A stretch of DNA of 64,000 bases from Mediannikoviicoccus sp037890055 (lineage in GTDB: Bacteria; Bacillota; Clostridia; Tissierellales; Peptoniphilaceae). The stretch lies in NCBI GenBank assembly GCA_037890055.1, contig JBBKBD010000002.1; one strand, 5' to 3'. The notes beneath the pieces are model-generated. The model saw only the letters and a program-made list of their open reading frames with translations. It was not told the DNA's origin and did not search any database. This document shows, piece by piece, positions 1 to 9,354 of the stretch. The position numbers were made by a program, and so were the translations under genes. How positions within the stretch are numbered: the stretch's first letter is position 1; each line of letters starts with the position of its first letter.

Positions 1-528
1 GTAAAGTTGTTCAACGGTACAAGGTGTGTCAAAGTCTTCAAAGTAAACAAAGTCTTCTATTCCATGTCTTGCAGAGTATTCATCAATTTCAAAAGTAGGT
101 TTGCTTTCTGGATAACCAAATGCAAGTACAAAGTCTATTTTGTCTTGAGTTCCAAAGGTTTTTGACTTAATTTCTTCATCAACTCCAAAAAGTGTAATCC
201 AGCAAGTTCCAAGACCCATTTGAGAAAGCTCACCAACAATCTCTTCCAAATAATAAGCACCGTAAATTAAAGACTCCTTGTCCTTAACTTTGTAGTTCAT
301 AGTAATGTAGTTAGGTGACTTTATCATAACTCCTGAATATCCACCAACGCCTTCAAGTCCATTATATATGGAATCTCCATATAATTTATATTCCACATTA
401 TGCTTTAAAGCCTTTTCGTTTTCAGCTTCTAAAAGTTTTTTTACCTTGTCCAACACTTGAGAAGTTAATTCTCTGTCTTCATACTTTCTGCATGATTTTC
501 TTTTTTCTAAAAATTCTTTTAAGTCCAT
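1..528 (-). CDS. Nitroreductase family protein (partial, C-terminus outside window)
   Basis: The reading frame opens with ATG at 528, behind a good AGGAGG-type ribosome site (533-538), and runs 176 codons without a stop to the left edge, so the C-terminus is missing. The N-terminus (MDLKEFLEKRKSCRKYEDREL) has the typical short basic 'RKSCRKY' opening of FMN-dependent nitroreductases, and a central part (YYLEEIVGELSQMGLGTCWI, then LAFGYPESKPTF) matches the family's flavin-domain pattern of a 'GLGTCWI' strand and a later 'GYP' turn. It would reduce nitro or quinone compounds with NAD(P)H; the true substrate cannot be told. It is divergent from the helicase gene, only 47 bases apart. Confidence 0.85.
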   Translation of the reverse strand, partial: MDLKEFLEKRKSCRKYEDRELTSQVLDKVKKLLEAENEKALKHNVEYKLYGDSIYNGLEGVGGYSGVMIKSPNYITMNYKVKDKESLIYGAYYLEEIVGELSQMGLGTCWITLFGVDEEIKSKTFGTQDKIDFVLAFGYPESKPTFEIDEYSARHGIEDFVYFEDFDTPCTVEQLY

Positions 529-550
529 AATTCCTCCGTTATATTTTTTC

Positions 551-570
551 TGTTATAATCAACTCAGGTG
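551..570 (+). promoter_or_regulatory. Extended -10 promoter and ribosome site of the helicase gene
   Basis: TGT-TATAAT (551-559) is an extended -10 element. No good -35 is seen. AGGTG at 566-570 serves as ribosome site for the ATG at 576, so the leader would be very short. Confidence 0.5.
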
Positions 571-575
571 ATTAA

Positions 576-2372
576 ATGAAGATATCTATTCAGCAAAAAA
601 ATGCCATTGAACACAATGAAGGTCCCGCACTGGTACTTGCAGTACCCGGCTCGGGAAAAACCACTGTGTTGTTAAATAGAATCGTTTACTTAAATAATAC
701 CTTTAAAATAAAGGATAATCAAATATTAAATTTAACTTTTTCAAAAACTCAAGCTCTTGACATGAAAAGTAGGTTTTATAGACTAAATACATCTTTAAAA
801 CCAAATTTTTCTACCATACATGCATTTTGCTATAGCATCATAAGATTCTATGCAAAGGAGATGAAATTAAACTTTAGACTTATCGAAGGAAGCCACGAAT
901 TTAATAAGTATGCCCTTGTAAATAGAATCTCCGCTCAAAGTCACAATAGGTATCTTAGTAAGGAAGACTTAGACACCTTCTTTACAAACTACTCCTATGT
1001 AAAAAACAATTTGCTTGGCTATGATTTCCAAAACAATAATTATTTTGAAGAAATCGCAAATGAGTACGATACCTTTAAAGAGGCAAATTATTTTATCGAC
1101 TTTGATGACATGCTGTCTCTTGCCTATAAAATCTTATTGTCTGAAGAAAAAGTTTTAAATTCAGTCAGAAGATTTTATAAGTATATTCAGCTAGATGAAG
1201 GTCAAGACGCATCTTTGATTCAGTTTAAAATATTGGAAGAGATTGCTAAACCAAAAAATAATCTTTTCATAGTAGCTGACGATGACCAATCCATATATGG
1301 TTTTAGAGGTGCCAATCCAAAATATCTTCTTGATATACAACATATATACCCAGATATCAACATGATGTACCTAAATGTAAATTATAGATCTTCAAACGAT
1401 ATTGTACGCCTTTCTGATTTTCTTATCCAGAAGAATAAAAATAGATATTTAAAAGATGTTAAGTCAAATAGCAATCAAAACCTTCCTATAACATTGGCCA
1501 AGGTGAAAAATTTGCATGTGCAAAACAAATATATATTAGACTATATTAAAGATATAAAAGATGGAGAGACCCTTGGAATACTGTTTAGAAATAATATTAA
1601 TGCAATTAGCATTATAAACTTTTTTGAAAAGAATAATGTAAAGTACACAAAGAGGCTAAACTTTAAAGCCGATATTTTAAACGAGATTTTAAGAGACTTA
1701 ATTGATATAGTTGATCTTTCCATGGACAAAAACAACATGGATGCATTTAAGAGAATTTATTATAAACTTAATTTGTATCTGAGAAAAGACTATGTCTACT
1801 CCATAATTCCCGATAGCTCCGAAGGAATTGTAAAGACAATTATTTTAGATTATTCACTGCCTGATTATCAAAAAAATATTATGGTAGAGTTTTCCAATTC
1901 ATTAAATAGAATGAAGAAATTAAATTTAAAAGGAAAGCTTGAAGAAATATTTTTTAACACAGGATATTTGGACTATTTAAAAAGACATTACGAAAACTTT
2001 TCCTTGGACTTAGTTCAAGAAATACTTTTAAATCTTTCGGAAAATCACGAAGATTTGCATGAAGTAAAAAGCTTTATTGAAAATATAAATAGCAAGAGTC
2101 TAATAAACCCTACCAATGAAAACCCAATCTATGTATCCACAGTACATCAGTCAAAGGGCCTTGAATATGACCATGTTATAATAACTGACTTGGTGGATGG
2201 GGAGTTTCCAATTTATGATGAAAGAGTTATTGACAGCGAAGAAGAAAGAAGACTTTTTTATGTAGCCATAACAAGAGCAAAGAAACACTTAACTCTATTG
2301 GTTCCTAAAAAAAGAATGCACACGAAGGTCAATCCTTCTGTCTTTATAAGAGAAATAAAAAACGCAAAATAA
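576..2372 (+). CDS. UvrD/PcrA-like superfamily 1 ATP-dependent DNA helicase, short form
   Basis: A 3'-5' DNA helicase of superfamily 1A, expected to act in repair or in clearing protein from DNA. Visible motifs in order: Q-motif SIQQKNAI (residues 4-11), Walker A AVPGSGKT (22-29), Walker B variant DEGQD (207-211; PcrA/UvrD usually DEYQD), motif III ADDDQSIYGFRGA, motif V STVHQSKGLEYDHV, motif VI EEERRLFYVAITRAKK. At 598 residues it is clearly shorter than PcrA (about 720-750), with reduced 1B/2B insertions and no C-terminal extension. It is a single gene ending in a strong terminator. It is not the housekeeping PcrA by length; an accessory UvrD-like helicase is the better reading. Confidence 0.9.
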   Translation: MKISIQQKNAIEHNEGPALVLAVPGSGKTTVLLNRIVYLNNTFKIKDNQILNLTFSKTQALDMKSRFYRLNTSLKPNFSTIHAFCYSIIRFYAKEMKLNFRLIEGSHEFNKYALVNRISAQSHNRYLSKEDLDTFFTNYSYVKNNLLGYDFQNNNYFEEIANEYDTFKEANYFIDFDDMLSLAYKILLSEEKVLNSVRRFYKYIQLDEGQDASLIQFKILEEIAKPKNNLFIVADDDQSIYGFRGANPKYLLDIQHIYPDINMMYLNVNYRSSNDIVRLSDFLIQKNKNRYLKDVKSNSNQNLPITLAKVKNLHVQNKYILDYIKDIKDGETLGILFRNNINAISIINFFEKNNVKYTKRLNFKADILNEILRDLIDIVDLSMDKNNMDAFKRIYYKLNLYLRKDYVYSIIPDSSEGIVKTIILDYSLPDYQKNIMVEFSNSLNRMKKLNLKGKLEEIFFNTGYLDYLKRHYENFSLDLVQEILLNLSENHEDLHEVKSFIENINSKSLINPTNENPIYVSTVHQSKGLEYDHVIITDLVDGEFPIYDERVIDSEEERRLFYVAITRAKKHLTLLVPKKRMHTKVNPSVFIREIKNAK

Positions 2373-2401
2373 AAAAGGGTTAGATTTTTCTAGCCCTTTT
2401 G
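2373..2401. terminator. Bidirectional rho-independent terminator
   Basis: Stem GGGTTAGA / TCTAGCCC is flanked by an A-run and a T-run, so it can stop the helicase transcript (+) and the convergent small membrane-protein gene (-), whose stop codon lies inside the stem. Confidence 0.85.
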
Positions 2402-2719
2402 TTGTCTTCTCTTTTTCTTTTTTACAAAAAATATGTCTAAAAACCATGCAGTGCATAATGATATTATTCCACTTGCAAGGGACAATACAAAATATTCCAG
2501 CATAGAAAGTGCCACTGGATCCGTTAGATTTGTTATAGCTACAATAAACGTAATCATAGCCGCTGCCAGTAATAATAGCCCAAATAAGTACTTTACAATT
2601 CCTTCACGCTTTATAAAAAAGAAAACAACAATCACAATTAACATTGCGAAAACACAAAACATCGGAACTTTTATTACTTTATCCATATTGTCATTTATCA
2701 TTTCTAAAATTGATCTCAT
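2390..2719 (-). CDS. Small membrane protein of unknown function
   Basis: 109 residues with three predicted membrane helices (about 17-36, 43-63 and 72-94) and a strongly basic tail (KKKKRRQQKG) that should face the cytoplasm. The ribosome site AAAGGAGAT sits 4 bases before the ATG, which favours this frame over the overlapping open frame on the other strand. I do not recognise the family. It ends inside the terminator shared with the helicase gene. Confidence 0.7.
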   Translation of the reverse strand: MRSILEMINDNMDKVIKVPMFCVFAMLIVIVVFFFIKREGIVKYLFGLLLLAAAMITFIVAITNLTDPVALSMLEYFVLSLASGIISLCTAWFLDIFFVKKKKRRQQKG

Positions 2720-2806
2720 AATATCTCCTTTGACCTATTAGCCTTATTATATCATGAAAACAGAATGCTGTAATTATTTTTCCTCTATGATAAAATAATT
2801 TTATAC

Positions 2807-2882
2807 GCACCAGTAGCTCAAGGGATAGAGCATCGGTTTCCGGAACCGCATGTTGGGGGTTCGAATCCTCTCTGGTGCGCCA
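2807..2882 (+). tRNA. tRNA-Arg (anticodon CCG)
   Basis: 76 bases with perfect 7-bp acceptor stem GCACCAG/CTGGTGC, D arm GCTC/GAGC, anticodon loop TTCCGGA with CCG at 2840-2842 (reads codon CGG), T loop TTCGAAT, discriminator G and an encoded CCA (2880-2882). The outermost anticodon-stem pair is a T-C mismatch. It lies only two bases from the stop codon of the convergent hslO gene. Confidence 0.95.
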
Positions 2883-2884
2883 TT

Positions 2885-3766
2885 TTATTTTAGATTGTCA
2901 TAGATTTCTTTTACTTCATCTTCTGAAAATTCATACATCTTATTGCAGTAGCTGCACTTTATTTCAACTTTACCCTCTTCTTTAAGAATATCTTTCACTT
3001 CTTCGTCTCCAAGGGAAATTATTAATTTTTCAATCTTATCACGATTGCAAGAACATTTATATCTTCTTTCGTCAACTCCAACTAACTTTGGATTAAACTC
3101 TTTAAAATATTTTTCAATTACAGCTTGAGGACTCTCTTCTTCAACAAATAGAGAACTTATTGCAGGAAAGTCCTTTAATGCACTTTCAAGCATATCCAAA
3201 TCTTCATCATCATAATTTGGAAGAGCTTGAATAAATAATCCTCCTGCAGACTTTACACTGTAGTCAACATCAACAAGAACACCTAAACTAACCACCGTTG
3301 GCATTTGATATGATGAATAGAAATACTTTGCAAAGTCTTCTGCAATTTCTCCATTAACAAGCTCTGTATAGCCATTGTAAGGCTGTCCAAATCCAAGGTC
3401 TCTCGTTACAACTAGATTGCCATTGTGTCCTACAAAACCTCCCACATCAAGCTTTGGTTTTCCTTCCACTGATGGTATGTCAATCTTAGGGTTTTGAATG
3501 TAGGATCTAATGTCACCATAATAATTTATTTCAGATACAAGTAGGCCAGCAGGACCATCTCCCTGAATTTTTAATATTATTCTCTCTTTTTCGTTTTTAA
3601 TCTCTGAGCCCATTAGAGAAGCCATGGTTGAAAGCCTTCCTAGAGCTGCCGTTGCAGTGGTAGAAGTCTCATGAACTTGTCTCATCTCTTCAACAAGCTC
3701 AGTGGAGTTTATTATAAAGAAACTCAAAGTCTCTTTTTCATTTAAATATCTGTATAGTTGAACCAT
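2885..3766 (-). CDS. hslO: Hsp33 redox-regulated molecular chaperone
   Basis: A cytoplasmic holdase chaperone switched on by oxidation. The 293-residue length fits the family. The C-terminal redox switch is intact: C238-x-C240 and C271-x-x-C274, which bind zinc when reduced and form disulfides under oxidative stress. The N-terminal part contains the conserved GDGPAGLLVSE and VGHNGNLVVTRDLG segments. The start has an AAAGGATG ribosome site 3 bases before the ATG. It is transcribed separately from cspA upstream, which has its own terminator. Confidence 0.96.
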   Translation of the reverse strand: MVQLYRYLNEKETLSFFIINSTELVEEMRQVHETSTTATAALGRLSTMASLMGSEIKNEKERIILKIQGDGPAGLLVSEINYYGDIRSYIQNPKIDIPSVEGKPKLDVGGFVGHNGNLVVTRDLGFGQPYNGYTELVNGEIAEDFAKYFYSSYQMPTVVSLGVLVDVDYSVKSAGGLFIQALPNYDDEDLDMLESALKDFPAISSLFVEEESPQAVIEKYFKEFNPKLVGVDERRYKCSCNRDKIEKLIISLGDEEVKDILKEEGKVEIKCSYCNKMYEFSEDEVKEIYDNLK

Positions 3767-3800
3767 TTTATCATCCTTTATTTAATTAATTTTATTTCAA

Positions 3801-3828
3801 AAATGCAAAAGCCCCTTTACAGGGGCTA
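3801..3828 (-). terminator. Terminator after cspA
   Basis: On the minus strand AGCCCC-TGTAAA-GGGGCT followed by TTTT; stem at 3810-3827. Confidence 0.9.
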
Positions 3829-3853
3829 AGTTGTACTTCTAAAAAAATTTATA

Positions 3854-4057
3854 TTATAATTTTACTACATTAGAAGCTTGTGGACCTTTAGTTCCTTCTA
3901 CTACTTCGAATTCAACTTCTTGTCCTTCGTCTAAAGTTCTGAATTCACCATTGTCTTCTAAAGCAGTGTAGTGAACGAAAACGTCTTCGCCTTCATCTGT
4001 AGAAATAAATCCAAATCCTTTAGTTGCATTAAACCATTTTACTTTGCCTTTTGCCAT
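3854..4057 (-). CDS. cspA: Cold shock protein, CspA family
   Basis: A 67-residue single OB-fold protein that binds single-stranded RNA and DNA and melts RNA structure. RNP1 (KGFGFI) and RNP2 (VFVHY) are both intact, and the start MAKGKVKWFN is canonical. The ribosome site is TTGGAGGAAC. It has its own promoter (TTGCAG-17-TATACT) and terminator, so it is a monocistronic unit with a leader of about 55 bases. Paralogues elsewhere in the genome may make the exact Csp letter wrong. Confidence 0.97.
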   Translation of the reverse strand: MAKGKVKWFNATKGFGFISTDEGEDVFVHYTALEDNGEFRTLDEGQEVEFEVVEGTKGPQASNVVKL

Positions 4058-4118
4058 TTTGTTCCTCCAAAAAAATTAACCAATAAATAATTAACAGCTT
4101 TATTTACTGTACTTTAAA

Positions 4119-4147
4119 AGTATATCATGTTTTATTTATTACTGCAA
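4119..4147 (-). promoter_or_regulatory. cspA promoter
   Basis: -35 TTGCAG (4142-4147), 17-base spacer, -10 TATACT (4119-4124), read on the minus strand. It begins just past the stop codon of the methyltransferase gene. Confidence 0.75.
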
Positions 4148-4155
4148 GAAGCGTT

Positions 4156-4881
4156 TTATTTTTGACAAGTTATAAGTATTCTCTGAGTATATTCTTCTAT
4201 ATCTTTTCCCGTATCAAAATCTTTTATTTTAAAATTACTAAATCCAATTTCTTTAAGCATCTCTTTTAAAATTTCAGTAGAATAGTATTTTTGATGTTGG
4301 TACTCAGTAATCCTATTATACGCTCCCTCTTCTTCTACAAAGAAGTCAAGAATCATATCAACCTCTTTATTTTCATAATCATACTCGTTTTGCCAAGTGT
4401 AAAAAATATTTTCGTACTCATACACATAGCTATTGTCTCCTAGAACATTTTCTATTTTGTCCAAAGAGTTTACATCAAAAGAAAAATAAGATCCATGTTT
4501 CAAAGAATCGTACACGTTTTCAAAACTTTTCTTTACAGTCTCATAATCTTTCAAATAGTTTATGGTATCTAATGTGGAAAATGCAAAATCAAAATAGTCT
4601 TTTATCTCTAACTCCTCTATACCTATGTTTAGGTATCTTATATTTGAGTAGTCTATTAGCTTATTAGAGGCAATTTCTAACATCTCCACACTTGGATCTA
4701 GTCCAAAATACTCTTTTGAATTTCCTATAAAGTATTTTGTCATATTTCCCGTTCCAATTCCTATTTCAAGTATGTTCATGTTTTCTTTGAAATCCACATT
4801 TTCTTTTATTATTCTACTATGGTTTTCATAGTCGATGTCAAAGACAAGTTTATCGTAGATACTTGAAAACTCATTATACAT
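4156..4881 (-). CDS. Class I SAM-dependent methyltransferase
   Basis: 241 residues with the Rossmann-fold SAM site: motif I LEIGIGTGN (38-46), an acidic residue ending strand 2 (YFGLDPSVEML) and motif FDFAFSTLDTINYL further on. The substrate cannot be told; homologues are usually annotated as small-molecule methyltransferases. Its start overlaps the end of hpt by 8 bases, so it is the last gene of the valS-folC-hpt operon and probably translationally coupled. Confidence 0.88.
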   Translation of the reverse strand: MYNEFSSIYDKLVFDIDYENHSRIIKENVDFKENMNILEIGIGTGNMTKYFIGNSKEYFGLDPSVEMLEIASNKLIDYSNIRYLNIGIEELEIKDYFDFAFSTLDTINYLKDYETVKKSFENVYDSLKHGSYFSFDVNSLDKIENVLGDNSYVYEYENIFYTWQNEYDYENKEVDMILDFFVEEEGAYNRITEYQHQKYYSTEILKEMLKEIGFSNFKIKDFDTGKDIEEYTQRILITCQK

Positions 4882-5407
4882 CTATATCTTCCCAGCTGAA
4901 GATATAAGGAATATTTCTGTAATTTTTACCATAGTTTAGTCCATATCCAACTATGAACACATCTTCAATCTCAAATCCTCTAAAATCAGGTTTAAGTTCC
5001 ACTTGTCTTCTACTTGGCTTGTCCAATAGTACACATACATTTAATGTTTTTGGATTTCTTTTTCCAAATAGTTCCTTTAAATTTTTAAGTGTGTGACCAG
5101 AGTCCATAATATCATCCACAATTAAAACATTTTTACCTTCAATTTCTTCTCTAATGTCACTTATTATATTTACCTGTCCTGAGCTTTCCTCTCTCGACTC
5201 ATAGGATGAAGTTATTGCAAAGTCAACCACAACTGGAATCTCAAGTTCTCTTATAAGGTCTGCTGCAAACACAAATCCTCCCCTTAAAACAGGGATTACT
5301 ATAACCTCTTCACCATTGTAATGCTCTGTTATTTCTCTTCCAAGCTCTTTAACTCTACTTGCTATTTCTTCACGACTAAAAAGTACTACTTCTTTTTTAT
5401 TTTCCAT
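4874..5407 (-). CDS. hpt: Hypoxanthine phosphoribosyltransferase
   Basis: Purine salvage: converts hypoxanthine (and usually guanine) plus PRPP to IMP or GMP in the cytosol. The PRPP-binding signature VLIVDDIMDSGHTL and the earlier PVLRGGFVFAADL loop are intact. I place the start at the fourth codon of the longest frame (MENKKE, 5407) because AAAGGA lies 8 bases before it, whereas the first ATG (5416) sits directly on that ribosome site. The gene abuts folC upstream and overlaps the methyltransferase downstream. Confidence 0.95.
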   Translation of the reverse strand: MENKKEVVLFSREEIASRVKELGREITEHYNGEEVIVIPVLRGGFVFAADLIRELEIPVVVDFAITSSYESREESSGQVNIISDIREEIEGKNVLIVDDIMDSGHTLKNLKELFGKRNPKTLNVCVLLDKPSRRQVELKPDFRGFEIEDVFIVGYGLNYGKNYRNIPYIFSWEDIDV

Positions 5408-5408
5408 A

Positions 5409-6662
5409 TTACTCATCCTTTAAATATTTTTTAAATTGTCCGATTAAATAAAGGGAACCGGTTATGATAATTTTTTCTTCTGGTAAAATTTTATCTCTAA
5501 TAAAGTTACAAGCCTCTTCAACGCCACTTGTTATTACAATTTCCTTATTGTACTCTTTTAGCTTCTTGGCGAACTCTTTCGGATCCATTGCCCTTTCATA
5601 ATCAATTTTAGTTATTATAACCCTCTTTGAAAACTTTATTATATCCTCCAGATGGTCAATAATATCTTTATCCTTCATGGAACCAATAACTAGATTAAAA
5701 TCTTTTAAGTTAAGCATTTCAACATTTTCTCTTAAGGCCCTTATACCTTCATAGTTATGGGCACCATCTACTATTATAAGAGGATTCTTTTTCAACACTT
5801 CCATTCTACCTTCAAAGTAAAGCTCTTTAACTGCTGATTTTATTTTTTGAACATCTGGGTTTTTTATTATTTCACTAAGAGCTAAAATAGCAAGGCATAT
5901 ATTTGATATTTGATAAGAACCTAAAACATTTGTTTCAAGTTTCATTCCCCCATACTCAAACTTTGAACCTGCTGGCGAAATTTCTTTTGCATTATAATCA
6001 GTTGATTTTAAAAATTTAAAATTTGCATCTTTATTTTTTGCTTCTTTTAAAATAACTTCATCCACAAAGCCTTCATGCTCAAATGAAACCACTCTTCCAT
6101 TTTCTTTTATTATTCCTGCCTTGTGGTAGGCTATCTCTTCCAAAGTGTTTCCAAGTCTATCCTGGTGGTCATAGTCAATTGTGGTTACTATACTTAGTAA
6201 GTTTGAATCAAAAATATTTGTAATATCAAATCTACCACCAATTCCAGTTTCAACCACAAAATAGTCAGGCTTTTCATTATCAAATATCTTTAGAGCAAGG
6301 AGAAATGAAACTTCAAAATAATTTAAACTCTTTAAGTCTTTAATTTCTATTTTTTCTAAAATCTCTTCCACATTTTTAATTAAAAGCTCTTGTGAAATTG
6401 GTTTTAAATCTATTTTTATTCTCTCCTCATACTTTTCCAAATGGGGAGATGAAAAATGCATTACTTTATATCCCTGTTCTTTTAACAGAGTTGATAAAAA
6501 AGTTCCAACCGAGCCTTTCCCATTGGTGCCAGCAATTTGAATTATTTTGTTTTCATCTATTCTAAGTTCAAGCTTTCTAAGGACTCTTTCAAAATTAGAA
6601 GAGTCCTCACTATGTCCATAATTTACATTTTCTATTAAATCAAGAGCTTGTTTATATTCCAT
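5409..6662 (-). CDS. folC: Folylpolyglutamate synthase / dihydrofolate synthase
   Basis: Adds glutamates to folates, trapping them in the cell. The 417-residue length fits FolC. The P-loop GTNGKGS is at residues 45-51, followed by HFSSPHLEKYEERI and the VVETGIGGRFDITN segment, and the ligase C-domain starts around DGAHNYEG. The start codon overlaps the 3' end of valS by 11 bases. Valyl-tRNA synthetase followed by folC is a common Firmicute order. Folate polyglutamates would support the tetrahydrofolate-using glycine cleavage operon at 50.5-56.3 kb. Confidence 0.96.
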   Translation of the reverse strand: MEYKQALDLIENVNYGHSEDSSNFERVLRKLELRIDENKIIQIAGTNGKGSVGTFLSTLLKEQGYKVMHFSSPHLEKYEERIKIDLKPISQELLIKNVEEILEKIEIKDLKSLNYFEVSFLLALKIFDNEKPDYFVVETGIGGRFDITNIFDSNLLSIVTTIDYDHQDRLGNTLEEIAYHKAGIIKENGRVVSFEHEGFVDEVILKEAKNKDANFKFLKSTDYNAKEISPAGSKFEYGGMKLETNVLGSYQISNICLAILALSEIIKNPDVQKIKSAVKELYFEGRMEVLKKNPLIIVDGAHNYEGIRALRENVEMLNLKDFNLVIGSMKDKDIIDHLEDIIKFSKRVIITKIDYERAMDPKEFAKKLKEYNKEIVITSGVEEACNFIRDKILPEEKIIITGSLYLIGQFKKYLKDE

Positions 6663-9306
6663 TTACCTTTTCTCTCACCTTTTGTAGTGCTGTGTCAACT
6701 TCTTCCTTCATTGAAATATATTTTTCAAGCTTTTCTCTCTCTTCAGCAACAACTTTTTCTGGTGCTTTGTCCACAAAATTTTTATTAGAAAGTTTTCCTT
6801 CTGCCCTCTTAATTTCTCCTGACAGTCTGTCTTGTTCCTTTGTAAGTCTGTCTAGTTCCTTACTGTAATCAATAAGTTCATCAAGAGGAATAAAACCCTT
6901 AAATCCATTTTGTACTATTGATATAGAGTCTTCTGAAGTCATATCTTCATCTGCAAAATGAGTTTCTGAAACTGAAGCAACTGTTTTAAAATGATGAGAA
7001 ATATTTTCAAGTTTTGATTTAATTTCATCATTTTCAACCAAGATGAATAACTCAGCTTTTTTGCTTGGTGCAATATCAAGCTCTGCCCTTGCATTTCTAA
7101 TTGCCTTTGTTGTTTCTATCAACATTTCTATCTCTTCTACATCTTCTTTAAAGCAGAAAGAGCTGTTGTACTCAGGCCAAGTTTCATTTATTAACATATC
7201 CTTTTTATTTGGCATAATAGAGTAAATTTCCTCTGTGATATATGGCATAAAAGGATGAAGTAGTTTTATAACATTGTCAAGCACATGAATTAAAGTTGAT
7301 TGTGCAGCAACTTCGGACTCTTCATTACCCTCTTCATAAAGTCTTGGTTTTACAAGTTCAATATACCAGTCACAGAATTCATTCCAAATAAAGTCATATA
7401 TCTTATCAGCAGCAAGTCCTATTTCATACTTGTCTATGTTTTGATCTACGTTTTTAATCAAGCTATTTAATTCTGATATTATCCACTTGTCTTCAACTTC
7501 AAGTTTTACATCTTTAATATCTTTTATCTTTTCTTCTTTTAGATTCATAAATATAAATCTAGTTGCGTTCCAAAGTTTGTTTGCGAAGTTTCTGTTTGCT
7601 TCAACCCTCTCCATATAGAATCTCATATCATTTCCTGGGGAGTTTCCAGTAACAAGAGTAAATCTAAGGGCGTCTGCTCCATAGTTTTCAATTACTTCTA
7701 ATGGGTCAATTCCGTTATTAAGTGACTTAGACATCTTTCTTCCTTGAGAGTCACGAATAAGTCCAGTAAAGTATACATCCTTAAATGGAAGTTCTCCCAT
7801 ATTGTGTATTGATGAAAATACCATTCTTATAACCCAGAAGAAGATTATGTCATATCCAGTTACAAGTACATCTGTAGGGAAGAAATATTCTAAATCTTCT
7901 GTTTTATGTGGCCAACCTAAAGTTGAGAAAGGCCATAGTGCAGATGAAAACCATGTGTCCAATGTGTCTGGATCTTGAACCACATTTGAACTTCCACACT
8001 TTGGACAGGTATCAACGTGTTCCTTAGATACAATCACTTCACCACAGTCTTTACAATAGTAAACTGGGATTCTGTGACCCCACCAAAGTTGTCTTGATAT
8101 ACACCAATCTCTTGTGTTAGTAAGCCAGTTTTCATAGGTTTTGCCAAGTCTATTTGGAATTAGATTAAGCTTTCCATCTTCATAGGCTTCAAGTGCTTCC
8201 TTGGCAAATTTTTCCATTTTAACGAACCATTGTTTTGATACAACAGGTTCAATAACAGTTCCACATCTCTCACAGTGACCTACTGCGTGACTATGGTCTT
8301 CAATCTTTTCAATAAGTCCAAGTTCTTCTAGGTCCTTAATCATTTCTTTTCTAGCTTCTATTCTTTCCATGCCAGAGTATTTTCCGTAACCTTCAGATAT
8401 ATGACCAGTTTCATCTATTACGATACATTGACCAAGATTATGTCTTTCTCCAACTTCAAAGTCGTTAGGGTCGTGGGATGGGGTAATCTTTACCATGCCT
8501 GTTCCAAATTCCATTTCCACATAATCATCGGCAATTATAGGAATTTCCCTTTCTACTAATGGTAGTATTAGTTTTTTTCCAACAATGTCCTTATATCTTT
8601 CATCCTCAGGATTAACCGCAACAGCCAAGTCTCCAAGCATAGTTTCTGGTCTTGTGGTGGCAATAACTATATAGTCATCCTCATCTTTAAAAGGATATTT
8701 AATATGCCAAAGTTTTCCATCTTCATCGACATGTTCAACTTCCGCATCGGATACCGCTGTACCACAGGACACACACCAGTTTACAATACGGTCGCCCCTA
8801 TATATAAGGCCTTCATTATACATCTTTATAAACACTTCTAGTACCGCATCAGAAAGGTGTTCGTCAAGTGTAAAGGCCTCCCTTGACCAGTCACATGACA
8901 CACCAAGTTTTTGAAGTTGGTTCTTTATATTTCCACCATAAATTCTAGTCCAGTCCCAAGCTTCTTCCAAAAACTTTTCCCTTCCCAAGTCCTTCTTGCT
9001 CTTGCCTTCAGATTCAATCTTTTGAACAACTTTCATTTCAGTTGAAATACTGGCGTGGTCCGTTCCTGGAATCCAAAGGGCGCTGTAACCTTGCATTCTC
9101 TTTCTTCTTATAAGAATATCTTGTAGTGTATTATTTAAAGCATGACCTAAATGTAGTACACCTGTAACATTTGGTGGTGGCATAACAATTGTAAAAGGCT
9201 TTTTGTCCTTATCCACTTCTGCTCTAAAGTATCCGTTATCCTTCCATGTTTTGTAAATTTTTTCTTCAAATGATTTGGGATCATAAGTTTTTTCCAAATT
9301 TTTCAT
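6652..9306 (-). CDS. valS: Valyl-tRNA synthetase
   Basis: Class I aminoacyl-tRNA synthetase charging tRNA-Val. 884 residues, normal for bacteria. The HIGH motif appears as HLGH (52-55), the KMSKS loop as GRKMSKSLNNG, and the CP1 editing domain contains TTRPETMLGD. A cysteine-rich zinc-type segment (YYCKDCGEV...CPKCGSS) precedes the second half of the catalytic core, and the C-terminal 70 residues form the typical coiled-coil tRNA arm. GGGGAG lies 8 bases before the ATG. Expression is controlled by the T-box leader directly upstream. Confidence 0.98.
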   Translation of the reverse strand: MKNLEKTYDPKSFEEKIYKTWKDNGYFRAEVDKDKKPFTIVMPPPNVTGVLHLGHALNNTLQDILIRRKRMQGYSALWIPGTDHASISTEMKVVQKIESEGKSKKDLGREKFLEEAWDWTRIYGGNIKNQLQKLGVSCDWSREAFTLDEHLSDAVLEVFIKMYNEGLIYRGDRIVNWCVSCGTAVSDAEVEHVDEDGKLWHIKYPFKDEDDYIVIATTRPETMLGDLAVAVNPEDERYKDIVGKKLILPLVEREIPIIADDYVEMEFGTGMVKITPSHDPNDFEVGERHNLGQCIVIDETGHISEGYGKYSGMERIEARKEMIKDLEELGLIEKIEDHSHAVGHCERCGTVIEPVVSKQWFVKMEKFAKEALEAYEDGKLNLIPNRLGKTYENWLTNTRDWCISRQLWWGHRIPVYYCKDCGEVIVSKEHVDTCPKCGSSNVVQDPDTLDTWFSSALWPFSTLGWPHKTEDLEYFFPTDVLVTGYDIIFFWVIRMVFSSIHNMGELPFKDVYFTGLIRDSQGRKMSKSLNNGIDPLEVIENYGADALRFTLVTGNSPGNDMRFYMERVEANRNFANKLWNATRFIFMNLKEEKIKDIKDVKLEVEDKWIISELNSLIKNVDQNIDKYEIGLAADKIYDFIWNEFCDWYIELVKPRLYEEGNEESEVAAQSTLIHVLDNVIKLLHPFMPYITEEIYSIMPNKKDMLINETWPEYNSSFCFKEDVEEIEMLIETTKAIRNARAELDIAPSKKAELFILVENDEIKSKLENISHHFKTVASVSETHFADEDMTSEDSISIVQNGFKGFIPLDELIDYSKELDRLTKEQDRLSGEIKRAEGKLSNKNFVDKAPEKVVAEEREKLEKYISMKEEVDTALQKVREKVNGI

Positions 9307-9354
9307 TCTGTACTCCCCTTTTTTCTAAAGTTTTATCTTTTTGTCTTTGATTAT

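Noticed and set aside
2433..2741. Open frame of 102 codons on the plus strand opposite the small membrane protein
   Set aside because: It lacks a ribosome site, and the minus-strand gene over the same bases has an AAAGGAG site, membrane helices and a shared terminator.
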